Assembly: GCA_015058045.1 (NCBI GenBank)
Contig: SVDC01000037.1
Coordinates: 1-38,682, forward strand
Reading direction: 5' to 3'
From: Cellulosilyticum sp.
Lineage (GTDB): Bacteria > Bacillota > Clostridia > Lachnospirales > Cellulosilyticaceae
Length of the DNA stretch: 38,682 nucleotides
In this document: positions 1 through 7,278 of the stretch, one piece after another
How positions within the stretch are numbered: position 1 is the first letter of the stretch
How the letters are laid out: each line of letters starts with the position of its first letter
The notes under the pieces: model-generated
The model's input: only the letters and a program-made list of their open reading frames with translations
Told to the model about the DNA's origin: nothing
Database searches by the model: none
Program-made: the position numbers and the translations under genes

Positions 1-4
1 CATA

Positions 5-35
5 AAAAAAGAGCCTACATTATAGGCTCCTTTTA
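5..35 (-). terminator. Intrinsic terminator after the coat-protein pair
   Basis: A 7-bp stem (GAGCCTA at 11-17 pairs with TAGGCTC at 23-29) is followed, read on the minus strand, by a run of seven T. It lies about 50 bp past the stop of the minus-strand coat gene and should end that operon. Confidence 0.85.
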
Positions 36-80
36 CTTCCAAAATCTCTACCTCTTCATCCAACTTAATACTTATAGTCC

Positions 81-329
81 TTAACCTTGAGACATTTGTT
101 GGTTGACTAATGCAATTTCTTCAGGTGTTGCTTGTTGTGCTGGAATATAGTATCCTTTTTCTTTTGCTACCTTAAAAAGTGCATATTGACGTGCTTCATC
201 TTGATCACGTATGTTTTGAATTGCGCAACGTAACTCTGAATTTTCACATTGAGATATAACACTACCATAGCTTGATAAGCTGGCATTTAATCCTGCTAAA
301 TAATCACTAATCATTTCTTTTTCTTGCAT
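81..329 (-). CDS. CotF-like spore coat protein
   Basis: Small (82 aa) helical protein resembling the C-terminal half of the CotF/COG5577 spore-coat family: a helical core with the typical IRDQDEARQYALFKVAKEKG segment followed by YYIPAQQA. It would sit in the spore coat or inner spore, but its exact role is not known. The start is the ATG at 329, which has AGGAGG eight bases upstream; the longer reading from a GTG at 338 would overlap the ribosome-binding site itself. It is the second gene of a two-gene operon with the 342-527 gene, which resembles the other half of the family. Family assignment is by recognition of the sequence pattern; no search was run. Confidence 0.8.
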   Translation of the reverse strand: MQEKEMISDYLAGLNASLSSYGSVISQCENSELRCAIQNIRDQDEARQYALFKVAKEKGYYIPAQQATPEEIALVNQQMSQG

Positions 330-341
330 TATATACACCTC

Positions 342-527
342 CTATTTTAAAAATGCCATTAATTTTTCTTTAGTTGCTTTTGCATCTTGTGCATCATGTT
401 GCAACATACTTTTTAATGTTTCATCTGTACACTGTTCTGCATAAAAGCAAAGCTTTTTCTCAATAGTGCTATGCGCCCCTATTAAATGACGCAGGTTTTG
501 TAATTCTAATTGATTAATATCAGCCAT
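342..527 (-). CDS. Small CotF-like/coat-associated helical protein
   Basis: A 61-aa helical protein opening with a pattern (LELQNLRHLIGAHSTIEKKL) typical of small clostridial proteins annotated as spore-coat related and found beside CotF-like genes. It ends KEKLMAFLK and contains two Cys in the middle (LCFYAEQC). The ATG at 527 is preceded by GGGAG. The next gene follows after 12 bp, so the two are probably co-transcribed and may make one complex. No sporulation-type promoter could be recognised upstream with confidence. Function is inferred from family resemblance only. Confidence 0.7.
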   Translation of the reverse strand: MADINQLELQNLRHLIGAHSTIEKKLCFYAEQCTDETLKSMLQHDAQDAKATKEKLMAFLK

Positions 528-791
528 AATATTGCTCCCTTCTATTTTTATACTTTATAATATTTGCTTATTTCTACTTTTATATTCTTGAATAACTCAT
601 TACAGTAGCAAAAAAGAGTCCTTAGTTTATATAGGGTAAAATTTATATACTCAATAATTAAGCTATATAGTATACTTAATATTCTTGCACTAATTGCTAC
701 TATTTTATTAATAATCCTTATATCTATTTTACTTTTTGTAAATTAATTCATACTCTTAATATAATGTGGACTTGAGAGTAGTTTAGCAAAG
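528..791. other. AT-rich intergenic region, no gene recognised
   Basis: No credible coding frame. It contains an imperfect inverted repeat at 657-680 (ATTAAG-C-TATA, tag, TATACTTAAT) and a plus-strand promoter-like pair, TTGTAA at 736-741 and TATAAT at 760-765 with an 18-bp spacer, pointing at the long hairpin at 792-849. See the finding on a possible short plus-strand RNA. Confidence 0.4.
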
Positions 792-849
792 CAATATAAA
801 AAACACATCCATTTACTATTATAAGTAGATGGATGTGTTTTTTATATTG
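792..849. terminator. Long hairpin terminator (26-bp stem)
   Basis: Positions 792-817 pair with 824-849 at 25 of 26 positions around the loop ATTATA; the exception (813/828) is a U-G wobble on the plus strand and an A-C mismatch on the minus strand. A run of six T lies in the right arm on each strand. On the minus strand it lies about 160 bp beyond the GNAT gene and can end that transcript; it can also act on the plus strand. Confidence 0.75.
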
Positions 850-1005
850 TAATTCTAATTTGATTATATTATTTGATTATATATAATCAAACTTAAAGAT
901 TAAAATATAGATGTTACACTATATTGATTATAATTTAATACGACACTTACAAATTTTTTATCAATATAACTAGGTTCTTTTGGAAAAGAAATAGCATCAC
1001 AGTTT

Positions 1006-1530
1006 TTACTTTTTGCTTGCATTTTTTTCTCCTAACAGTGAATAAATCAACGTATCTTTCCAAATCGGCCTATCATTTTCATCTGTCCAGAAGTATACAT
1101 TTTCTTTTAAATGTGCCTCACGTACAAATCCTAGCTTCTCTAATAACCTCCATGAGTTAGGATTATCCGGATCACACTCTGCATAAATTCTATGTATGCC
1201 ATCTTCAAAAGCTTTTTCTATTAATGCACTACAAGCCTCTTTTGCATATCCTTTTTTCCAATAATGTTCATTAAAAACATAACCTATTTCTAAAGTATTA
1301 AACTCACGTTTCCCTAAATAAACATTGCCAATCATTCTATGAGAGTCTTTTTCTTCTACTGCTATAAATTCTGTATTTGCTATTCGCTCTTGCAAACTCT
1401 CCTTTGCTTCACTTAACGACATAGGCTTATAAGGTTCATATTCTACTACATTAGGATTAGATATGTATTCCCAATAGTCCTCTAAATCTTCCTGTTTATA
1501 AGGTCTTAATATTAAACGCCGTGTTTCCAT
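1006..1530 (-). CDS. GNAT-family N-acetyltransferase (RimJ/RimL type)
   Basis: A 174-aa acetyl-CoA-dependent N-acetyltransferase; substrate unknown. It starts with METRRLILRPYKQEDLEDYW, the usual opening of RimJ/RimL-like GNAT proteins. The acetyl-CoA loop is visible as YWKKGYAKEA, followed by the NPNSWRLLEKLGF segment near the C-terminus that is characteristic of the group. The start at 1530 is supported by GGAGGT six bases upstream; the open frame continues 25 codons further without a suitable ribosome-binding site. It stands alone between terminators. The family is clear. The substrate could be a ribosomal protein, an amino sugar or an antibiotic, and cannot be told here. Confidence 0.85.
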   Translation of the reverse strand: METRRLILRPYKQEDLEDYWEYISNPNVVEYEPYKPMSLSEAKESLQERIANTEFIAVEEKDSHRMIGNVYLGKREFNTLEIGYVFNEHYWKKGYAKEACSALIEKAFEDGIHRIYAECDPDNPNSWRLLEKLGFVREAHLKENVYFWTDENDRPIWKDTLIYSLLGEKNASKK

Positions 1531-1562
1531 CTTTACACCTCCAATTTGACTTACTATTTGTA

Positions 1563-1590
1563 TCTGTATCAATGACTTCTTTGTAGTCAA
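1563..1590 (-). promoter_or_regulatory. Possible sigma-A promoter of the GNAT gene
   Basis: Minus-strand TTGACT (1585-1590), 16-bp spacer, TACAGA (1563-1568), about 30 bp ahead of the start codon. The -10 is weak. Confidence 0.35.
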
Positions 1591-1625
1591 TCTAAACACA
1601 AACATTATGTTTCTTACTTATATAT

Positions 1626-1662
1626 AAAAAAAAGACGTTTCCTTTAAAATCAGAAACGTCTC
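1626..1662 (-). terminator. Intrinsic terminator of spoVG
   Basis: GACGTTTC (1634-1641) pairs with GAAACGTC (1653-1660); the minus-strand transcript then runs into eight U. It is placed 15 bp after the spoVG stop. Confidence 0.9.
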
Positions 1663-1676
1663 TTTATCATATGTAA

Positions 1677-1982
1677 TTATTCTTCGAATCCTAAATCACT
1701 TTCATCAGCTACTGCTGCTTCATCAGAAAGAAGAACCATCTCATATTTTTCTAATACTTGATTTTGAATACGATCTCTTGTTTCTGAGTTAATAGGATGC
1801 GCGATATCTCTAAATTCCCCATCTAAAGTTTTGCGGCTTGGCATTGCAATGAAACGACCTTTATCCCCTTCAATTACCTTGATATCATGAACAACAAATT
1901 CGTTATCGAATGTAACTGATACAACGGCTTTCATTTTACCATCTTTATTGATTTTTCTTACTCTGATATCTGTGATTTCCAT
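1677..1982 (-). CDS. spoVG: Regulatory protein SpoVG
   Basis: SpoVG is a small nucleic-acid-binding regulator, known in Firmicutes to affect asymmetric septation in sporulation and many other traits. The 101-aa protein matches the family throughout: [10 protein letters not shown] at the start, the [19 protein letters not shown] core and the signature [11 protein letters not shown]. The tail is acidic (DESDLGFEE). The ATG at 1982 has GGAGG eight bases upstream; the TTG two codons earlier is too close. Two glucose-1-phosphate adenylyltransferase genes lie between spoVG and purR, where Bacilli have yabJ upstream and glmU downstream of spoVG. It has its own promoter and terminator, so it is monocistronic. 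Confidence 0.96.
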   Translation of the reverse strand: MEITDIRVRKINKDGKMKAVVSVTFDNEFVVHDIKVIEGDKGRFIAMPSRKTLDGEFRDIAHPINSETRDRIQNQVLEKYEMVLLSDEAAVADESDLGFEE

Positions 1983-2059
1983 TAGCAAATCCTCCCTGTT
2001 ATTAACTAGCGCCTTGATGGCTATCCTATTAATAAATTATTATTATTTTTATTATTTGA

Positions 2060-2088
2060 ATTATATGATATTTTATTTCAATAGTCAA
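2060..2088 (-). promoter_or_regulatory. Sigma-A promoter of spoVG
   Basis: Minus-strand TTGACT (2083-2088), 17-bp spacer, TATAAT (2060-2065). Near-consensus vegetative promoter about 78 bp before the ATG. No sigma-H-type sequence (AGGAxxT with GAAT) was recognised at a usable position. Confidence 0.85.
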
Positions 2089-2175
2089 TATTTTTTTCTT
2101 TTGTCTTAAAATTCCATAACCAATATATTATAAACTGCCATTTTTCACCTATATTTGACTTTATTTTTGGTTACT

Positions 2176-3285
2176 CTATACAATATTTCTTTTTTCAAGT
2201 AAGATAATATCATCCTTCGTACCAATGACTCTTTGACCATCAGAAACAAATACCTGCTTATCTAAGATGGCATTTTCAATGATACAGTTCTTACCAATTG
2301 TAGCCCCCTCCATAATAATAGAATCTCTGATAATAGTGCCTTCCCCTACAAAGACTTTTCTAAATAATACAGAGTTTTCAATTTGTCCATTTACAATATC
2401 TCCACCGCTTACAGCACTATTAATAACTTTTGCTCGGCTATTAAATTTCGTAGGCGGCTCATCCTTTGCTTTTGTAGAAATATATGGATAAGTATTAAAG
2501 AACAGATTTCTTACCTCTGGAGTAAGGAAATCCATATTAATGCGATAGAACTCATTAATATCTCTTATTCTTCTCCAATACCCCTCAAAATGATAGCCAT
2601 AAATCTTAAGTTTCTTACGATAACGAATAATAATATCACTTACCAAGTTATATCTACCTTCTGATTCTAATTGCTCTAATAGTTTGATTAAAAGTTCTCT
2701 GCTCATTACATAAATTCCTAATGATACAGTTGTATATTGAGGATTAAGTGGTTTTTCTTCAAAATCAATCATTTGCTTATTATCATCTAGCCCAATTACA
2801 CCATAATCTTCTACAGCATATGTATTCATATCTTTATAAGCAATAGTGATATCTGCATTTTTTTGTTCATGATATTTAATAAGTTTTTCATAATCCATTT
2901 TATAAATTTGCTCACCTGAAGTAATAATAACATAAGGTTCATTACTCTTCTTGAGGAAATCAATATTTTGATAAATAGAGTCTGCTGTTCCTCTATATCC
3001 ATATATCTCTTGATTTAACATAGTTGGTGTAAAAAGGAAAAGTCCTGTCTTTTTACGCCCAAAGTCCCACCATTTAGATGACCCAATATGGTCAGCAAGT
3101 GATCTTGCACTGTATTGAGAAATAACAGCTACTTTTTTAATTCCAGAATTACTAAGATTGCTTAATGCAAAGTCTATCGCTCTATAGGATCCTCCAACAG
3201 GCATAGCTGCAACATTTCTCTGCTTTGTCAGTACACCTAATGTATTACGTTTTCCACCAGCTAAAATAATTCCTACTGCTCTCAT
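2176..3285 (-). CDS. glgD: GlgD, regulatory subunit of ADP-glucose pyrophosphorylase
   Basis: Non-catalytic partner of GlgC in glycogen synthesis (known in Firmicutes to form a GlgCD heteromer that raises GlgC activity). The 369-aa protein has the nucleotidyltransferase fold at the N-terminus (ILAGGKRNTLGVLTKQRN, then GGSYRAIDFALSNLSNSGI) and a left-handed beta-helix of hexapeptide repeats from about residue 290 (VFVGEGTIIRDSIIMEGATI). The catalytic GDH motif is replaced by SGEQIYKMDY, and the usual AKPAVP stretch by RNVAAMP, both expected for GlgD rather than GlgC. FEEKP is kept. ATG with GAGGGGG upstream. It follows glgC after 13 bp, so the two form an operon. Confidence 0.95.
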   Translation of the reverse strand: MRAVGIILAGGKRNTLGVLTKQRNVAAMPVGGSYRAIDFALSNLSNSGIKKVAVISQYSARSLADHIGSSKWWDFGRKKTGLFLFTPTMLNQEIYGYRGTADSIYQNIDFLKKSNEPYVIITSGEQIYKMDYEKLIKYHEQKNADITIAYKDMNTYAVEDYGVIGLDDNKQMIDFEEKPLNPQYTTVSLGIYVMSRELLIKLLEQLESEGRYNLVSDIIIRYRKKLKIYGYHFEGYWRRIRDINEFYRINMDFLTPEVRNLFFNTYPYISTKAKDEPPTKFNSRAKVINSAVSGGDIVNGQIENSVLFRKVFVGEGTIIRDSIIMEGATIGKNCIIENAILDKQVFVSDGQRVIGTKDDIILLEKRNIV

Positions 3286-3298
3286 ATCTATTCCCCCT

Positions 3299-4567
3299 CT
3301 ATTTAATCAGTGAATGTCCACTTTCTAACATTCCATCTTCATAGTGCTTTTGTAAGGTATGTCCACCTACTTCACAGTTCTTACCGATTTTTACATTGTC
3401 AGGTACGATTGTGTTATCACCAATTACAGTGATACCACTATAATAGATATGAGGTTTGGTGACATGAGGCACAGCCTCACCCACACCAATATATGTATTC
3501 TCCCCTATTTCACATTTTTCTGATACGATACAGGTTTCTAAGTTAGCACCTTTACGAATAATGGTTTCACCCATAATAATAGAGTTTTTAACAACTGCAC
3601 CTTCTTCAATAATAACTTTTGGTCCTAGAACAGAATGATAAACTTCCCCGTAAACTTCACAACCTTCAGATGCTAATGATTGCTCAATAACGGCATCTTT
3701 TCCTACATATTCTGGTAATTGATGTTCAATGTTGGTATAAATTTTCCAGAACTCATCATATAGATTAAAGACAGGTACAGTTTCAGTCAGTTCCATATTA
3801 GCTTTCCAATAAGCATCAATTGTACCGATATCTCTCCAGTAATCATTGAAGCGATATGCATAGACATTCTTTTCCCCATTAATCATGTCTGGTATAATAT
3901 GCTTACCAAAATCGCTATCTTCATGAATGGTATTATCCTTAAGTAATGCTTCTTTTAATACTCTCCATGTGAAAATATAAATCCCCATAGATGCTAAATT
4001 ACTCTTTGGTTGTTCAGGTTTTTCTTCAAAGTCTATAATTCGATCTTGTGAATCTGTATTCATAATACCAAATTGTGGTGCAATATCCATGGGTACTTCA
4101 ATAACTGCTATAGTAGCATCTGCATGATTCTTTTTATGTTCTTCTAGCATTGCACTATAATCCATTTTATAAACATGGTCCCCAGATAAAACTAAAATGT
4201 ATTCAGGATTATACTCATCAATATATCTAATATTGTGATAAATAGCATTAGCTGTTCCAGAATACCAAGAACCTTGTTTATTTCCTGTTTTCTGGAAAGG
4301 TGGTAACACAGTAACGCCTCCACTTCTTCTATCTAAATCCCATGGAATACCAATTCCAATATGTTTAGTTAAAAGTAATGGTTCATATTGTGTTAAAACA
4401 CCAACTGTATCAATTCCTGAGTTAATACAGTTGCTGAGTGGGAAGTCAATAATTCTATATTTACCTCCAAACATAACAGCAGGTTTAGCAATTTGTTTAG
4501 TAAGTACTCCTAATCTGCTTCCCTGCCCTCCTGCTAATAGCATAGCAATCATTTCTTTCTTATTCAT
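3299..4567 (-). CDS. glgC: Glucose-1-phosphate adenylyltransferase GlgC
   Basis: Makes ADP-glucose and pyrophosphate from ATP and glucose-1-phosphate, the committed step of bacterial glycogen synthesis. The 422-aa length is typical. Visible motifs: the nucleotide-binding loop [20 protein letters not shown], the catalytic [11 protein letters not shown] (Asp retained, unlike in GlgD), the sugar-phosphate-binding FEEKP, and C-terminal hexapeptide repeats ([19 protein letters not shown]). The ATG at 4567 follows a GGAGGG site. It is the first gene of glgC-glgD with a promoter of its own. Stored glycogen commonly supports sporulation in clostridia, which fits the location next to spoVG; that link is inference. 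Confidence 0.96.
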   Translation of the reverse strand: MNKKEMIAMLLAGGQGSRLGVLTKQIAKPAVMFGGKYRIIDFPLSNCINSGIDTVGVLTQYEPLLLTKHIGIGIPWDLDRRSGGVTVLPPFQKTGNKQGSWYSGTANAIYHNIRYIDEYNPEYILVLSGDHVYKMDYSAMLEEHKKNHADATIAVIEVPMDIAPQFGIMNTDSQDRIIDFEEKPEQPKSNLASMGIYIFTWRVLKEALLKDNTIHEDSDFGKHIIPDMINGEKNVYAYRFNDYWRDIGTIDAYWKANMELTETVPVFNLYDEFWKIYTNIEHQLPEYVGKDAVIEQSLASEGCEVYGEVYHSVLGPKVIIEEGAVVKNSIIMGETIIRKGANLETCIVSEKCEIGENTYIGVGEAVPHVTKPHIYYSGITVIGDNTIVPDNVKIGKNCEVGGHTLQKHYEDGMLESGHSLIK

Positions 4568-4634
4568 GCAATCCCTCCTAACCCTTCTCTACGAGTTAAA
4601 CTTTGAATAATTATAATGTTTACTGCGTATTAGC

Positions 4635-4663
4635 ATTGTATCATTTTTCCAATTTTTATACAA
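4635..4663 (-). promoter_or_regulatory. Sigma-A promoter of glgC-glgD
   Basis: Minus-strand TTGTAT (4658-4663), 17-bp spacer, TACAAT (4635-4640), about 70 bp upstream of glgC. No clear terminator separates it from purR, so some read-through from purR is possible. Confidence 0.65.
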
Positions 4664-4733
4664 TATTATATTAAAATGTTTTTTATTAAAAACATACAAA
4701 ATATTTAGAAAATTTTTTCCCTAACCTTTTTCT

Positions 4734-5543
4734 CTACTTATTATTGTATATATCTACTACTTTATTATTTTCATCTACAGCATCTAACCATAATAATGTC
4801 TTAAAATCTTTTACTACTTTATCTTCAGGAACTTTTGTTGCCATTAATACACCTATTCCTACTAACTGCGCCTCAAATTCTTGCATGAGTTCCATAATTC
4901 CTTTTGCCGTTCCTCCAGCTTTCATAAAATCATCTATAAATAATACCTTAGAACCTTTTTTAATAGCTCTTGTTGAAAGACACATAGTATTAATGCGATG
5001 TTTACTTCCTGAGATATAATTAAGATGAATTGCCGTTCCATCCGTTAATTTCGTTTGATTTCGTACTACAACCATTGGCTTATTAAGCGCCATTGCTGTC
5101 ATTAGGGCAATTGGAATTCCTTTTGTTTCAATTGTAATAATATAATCAACTTCTACTCCCCTAAATAAACTGGCTAATGCCATACCAATTTTCTTTGAGA
5201 TTTCAGGAGAATAAAGTAAATCATTCATATAAATATATCCACCTGGAATAATACGATCTGAACTATTTATCAGCTGGCTTAACTCTTTTGTAAATTCTTT
5301 AATTTGCTCATCTGTCATAAGCGGATTATAGTATACTCCACCTGCAGCACCTGATACCGTTTCAATATAACCAAGGTGATAGTTATTAAAAATATCTTTC
5401 ACCACATCTAAATCTTCACTAATTGTAGACTTTGCACAGTTAAATAAGTTACAGAAATATGTGAGCGTATAAATTTTATTCGGGTTATTAGTTAGAATAT
5501 TGGTTATAACACCTATTCTATCGTTTTTTTGAACTTTTTTCAT
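4734..5543 (-). CDS. purR: Purine operon repressor PurR (PRPP-sensing, Bacillus type)
   Basis: DNA-binding repressor of purine genes; in Bacillus PRPP weakens DNA binding, so purine excess (low PRPP) gives repression. The 269 aa comprise an N-terminal winged helix (about residues 1-75, CAKSTISEDLDVVKDIF) and a C-terminal phosphoribosyltransferase-like domain. The PRPP loop is visible as VLFIDDFMKAGGTAKG. It is unrelated to the LacI-type PurR of E. coli. ATG with GGAG upstream. It is divergent from murC, and its own promoter overlaps an inverted pair of PurBox-like sites (5606-5641), which suggests autoregulation. A matching site pair lies before purA at 16703-16738. Confidence 0.95.
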   Translation of the reverse strand: MKKVQKNDRIGVITNILTNNPNKIYTLTYFCNLFNCAKSTISEDLDVVKDIFNNYHLGYIETVSGAAGGVYYNPLMTDEQIKEFTKELSQLINSSDRIIPGGYIYMNDLLYSPEISKKIGMALASLFRGVEVDYIITIETKGIPIALMTAMALNKPMVVVRNQTKLTDGTAIHLNYISGSKHRINTMCLSTRAIKKGSKVLFIDDFMKAGGTAKGIMELMQEFEAQLVGIGVLMATKVPEDKVVKDFKTLLWLDAVDENNKVVDIYNNK

Positions 5544-5580
5544 TTTTTTCTCCTTTACTCAATGACTATGCTTATATTCT

Positions 5581-5609
5581 ATTATATGCTATTATGGTCT
5601 CAAAGTCGA
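5581..5609 (-). promoter_or_regulatory. Promoter of purR
   Basis: Minus-strand TCGACT (5604-5609), 17-bp spacer, TATAAT (5581-5586). The -35 overlaps the proximal PurBox-like half site. Confidence 0.65.
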
Positions 5610-5641
5610 ATATTTAAAATGATTCTTGCAAGATTATTCGA
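5606..5641 (-). promoter_or_regulatory. Inverted PurBox-like pair before purR
   Basis: TCGAATATT (5606-5614) and its inverted partner, ATTATTCGA (5633-5641, reading TCGAATAAT on the other strand), are separated by 18 bp. Each matches 7 of 9 positions of the Bacillus PurBox core CCGAACAWT and deviates at the same two positions. Overlap with the purR -35 predicts self-repression. Confidence 0.65.
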
Positions 5642-5656
5642 AATTTATAAAAACAT

Positions 5657-5684
5657 TTGTTTATTATTCATCTTGATATATAAT
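5657..5684 (+). promoter_or_regulatory. Sigma-A promoter of murC
   Basis: TTGTTT (5657-5662), 16-bp spacer, TATAAT (5679-5684). The expected transcription start is near 5691, directly before the hairpin at 5692-5720. Confidence 0.65.
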
Positions 5685-5691
5685 TAAAAAT

Positions 5692-5720
5692 AGCCTTAAG
5701 CATAGTATAGTATTAAGGCT
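5692..5720 (+). promoter_or_regulatory. Stem-loop at the predicted 5' end of the murC mRNA
   Basis: AGCCTTAA (5692-5699) pairs with TTAAGGCT (5713-5720) around a 13-nt loop. No T run follows on the plus strand, so it is more likely an mRNA-end structure than a terminator. On the minus strand it is followed by ATTTTTAATT and might stop antisense transcription. Confidence 0.45.
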
Positions 5721-5768
5721 TCATTATATAAGAAGGATATGATTATATTCATCGAAAGGACTAATAAC

Positions 5769-7157
5769 ATGTCAAATCAGAACTCTCTATTAGATAAAAA
5801 GAAATTACACTTTATAGGTATTGGCGGCATTAGTATGAGTGGGCTTGCTGAAATCATCTTCAATAAGGGCTATAAAGTAACTGGTTCAGATATGAAACAC
5901 TCTCTTACAACAGACCACTTAGAAGAAATCGGTATTTCTGTTTTCTATGGTCATCAGGCTGAAAATATTGCTGATGATGTGGACCTTATTATCTATACTG
6001 CTGCTATTCATGAAGATAATCCTGAAATTCAAGCAGCTAAAGCTAAAGGGATTGAACTCATGACACGTTCCGTATTCTTAGGACTCCTCATGCATCACTT
6101 TGAATATCCAATCTGCATTTCAGGTACTCACGGTAAAACGACTACTACCTCTATGCTTTCTCATGCACTACTTGCAGCCAACTTAGATCCTACTATTAGT
6201 GTGGGGGGGATTTTAAAAGCTATTAATGGAAATATCCGTATTGGCCATTCTAAATATTTTGTTACAGAGGCCTGCGAATATTGTGATAGTTTCTTAGACT
6301 TCTTCCCTCGCATCGGTATTATTTTAAATATAGAAGAAGATCATTTAGATTACTTTAAAGATATCCATCAAATCAGAAGCTCATTCCAAAAATTCTCTCA
6401 AAAGATTCATCCTCAAGATGGTTTCCTTGCTGTTAATGGTGAAATTGAAAACTTAGATGCTTTCTTAGCACCTATTCCATGTAAAGTAGAAACATTTGGT
6501 TTTGAAGAAAAGGATAATTGGGTAGCCAAAAATGTAACATATAATGATAAAGCTTGTGCAAACTTTGATGTTTACTATAATGGACAATTTATAAAACATA
6601 TTCTTCTTCATGTTCCTGGAAAACATAACATTTTAAATGCTTTATCTGTTTGTAGCGTATGTCATCATTTAGGTATTGATTTAGAAGTTTTAAATCATGG
6701 ACTTGAAGACTTTAGTGGTGCAAATCAACGCTTTGAAATTAAAGGTCAAATTGATGGTGCAACAATTGTAGACGATTATGCTCATCATCCAACAGAAATT
6801 GCTGCTACTTTATCAGTAGCTAATAATTACCCTCATGAAAATCTCTATGTGGTATTCCAACCACATACTTATACACGTACACGTGCATTCCTAGATGATT
6901 TTGCTAAAGCACTTTCTAATGCCCAAAATGTGATTGTAACAGATATCTATGCGGCTAGAGAAAAAAATCCTGGAGATATTTCTTCTAAAGATATTGTTAC
7001 TAAACTTCATACGCTTGGTAAAGAAGCGCTTTATATGCCTGACTTTAATGAGATTGCTAATCTTCTTAAATCTAACATTAAATCTGGAGATTTAATTATT
7101 ACAATGGGCGCTGGAAATGTGAATCAAATTGCATCCCTTTTATTAGGAACAAAATAA
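5769..7157 (+). CDS. murC: UDP-N-acetylmuramate--L-alanine ligase MurC
   Basis: ATP-dependent ligase that adds L-alanine to UDP-MurNAc, the first amino acid of the peptidoglycan stem peptide; cytoplasmic. 462 aa from the chosen ATG, typical length. Seen: the N-terminal Rossmann motif HFIGIGGISMSGLA, the ATP loop GTHGKTTTT (about 119-127), EACEYCDSFLDFFP (a clostridial variant of the usual EADESDGSF segment), NIEEDHLDYF, and the C-terminal DDYAHHPTE. The start at 5769 has AAAGGA eight bases upstream; the frame opens at 5739 but that ATG sits too close to a site. It is monocistronic with its own promoter and terminator, divergent from purR. Confidence 0.96.
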   Translation: MSNQNSLLDKKKLHFIGIGGISMSGLAEIIFNKGYKVTGSDMKHSLTTDHLEEIGISVFYGHQAENIADDVDLIIYTAAIHEDNPEIQAAKAKGIELMTRSVFLGLLMHHFEYPICISGTHGKTTTTSMLSHALLAANLDPTISVGGILKAINGNIRIGHSKYFVTEACEYCDSFLDFFPRIGIILNIEEDHLDYFKDIHQIRSSFQKFSQKIHPQDGFLAVNGEIENLDAFLAPIPCKVETFGFEEKDNWVAKNVTYNDKACANFDVYYNGQFIKHILLHVPGKHNILNALSVCSVCHHLGIDLEVLNHGLEDFSGANQRFEIKGQIDGATIVDDYAHHPTEIAATLSVANNYPHENLYVVFQPHTYTRTRAFLDDFAKALSNAQNVIVTDIYAAREKNPGDISSKDIVTKLHTLGKEALYMPDFNEIANLLKSNIKSGDLIITMGAGNVNQIASLLLGTK

Positions 7158-7175
7158 TTTATCTTATCACTTTAG

Positions 7176-7208
7176 AATCTCCCCATGAACGGGGAGATTT
7201 TCATTTAT
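7176..7208 (+). terminator. Intrinsic terminator of murC
   Basis: AATCTCCCC (7176-7184) pairs with GGGGAGATT (7191-7199), followed by TTCATTTATTT. Placed 18 bp after the stop codon. Confidence 0.85.
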
Positions 7209-7234
7209 TTGCTTATCATATTTTCTCCATTTTG

Positions 7235-7243
7235 TGCTATAAT
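7235..7243 (+). promoter_or_regulatory. Extended -10 promoter of dnaD-dnaI
   Basis: TGC-TATAAT (TATAAT at 7238-7243), a TGn extended -10, about 35 bp before the dnaD start. No good -35 is seen. Confidence 0.55.
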
Positions 7244-7278
7244 ACTAACACATAAAACGTTTTACAAGGAGGTGTCTT

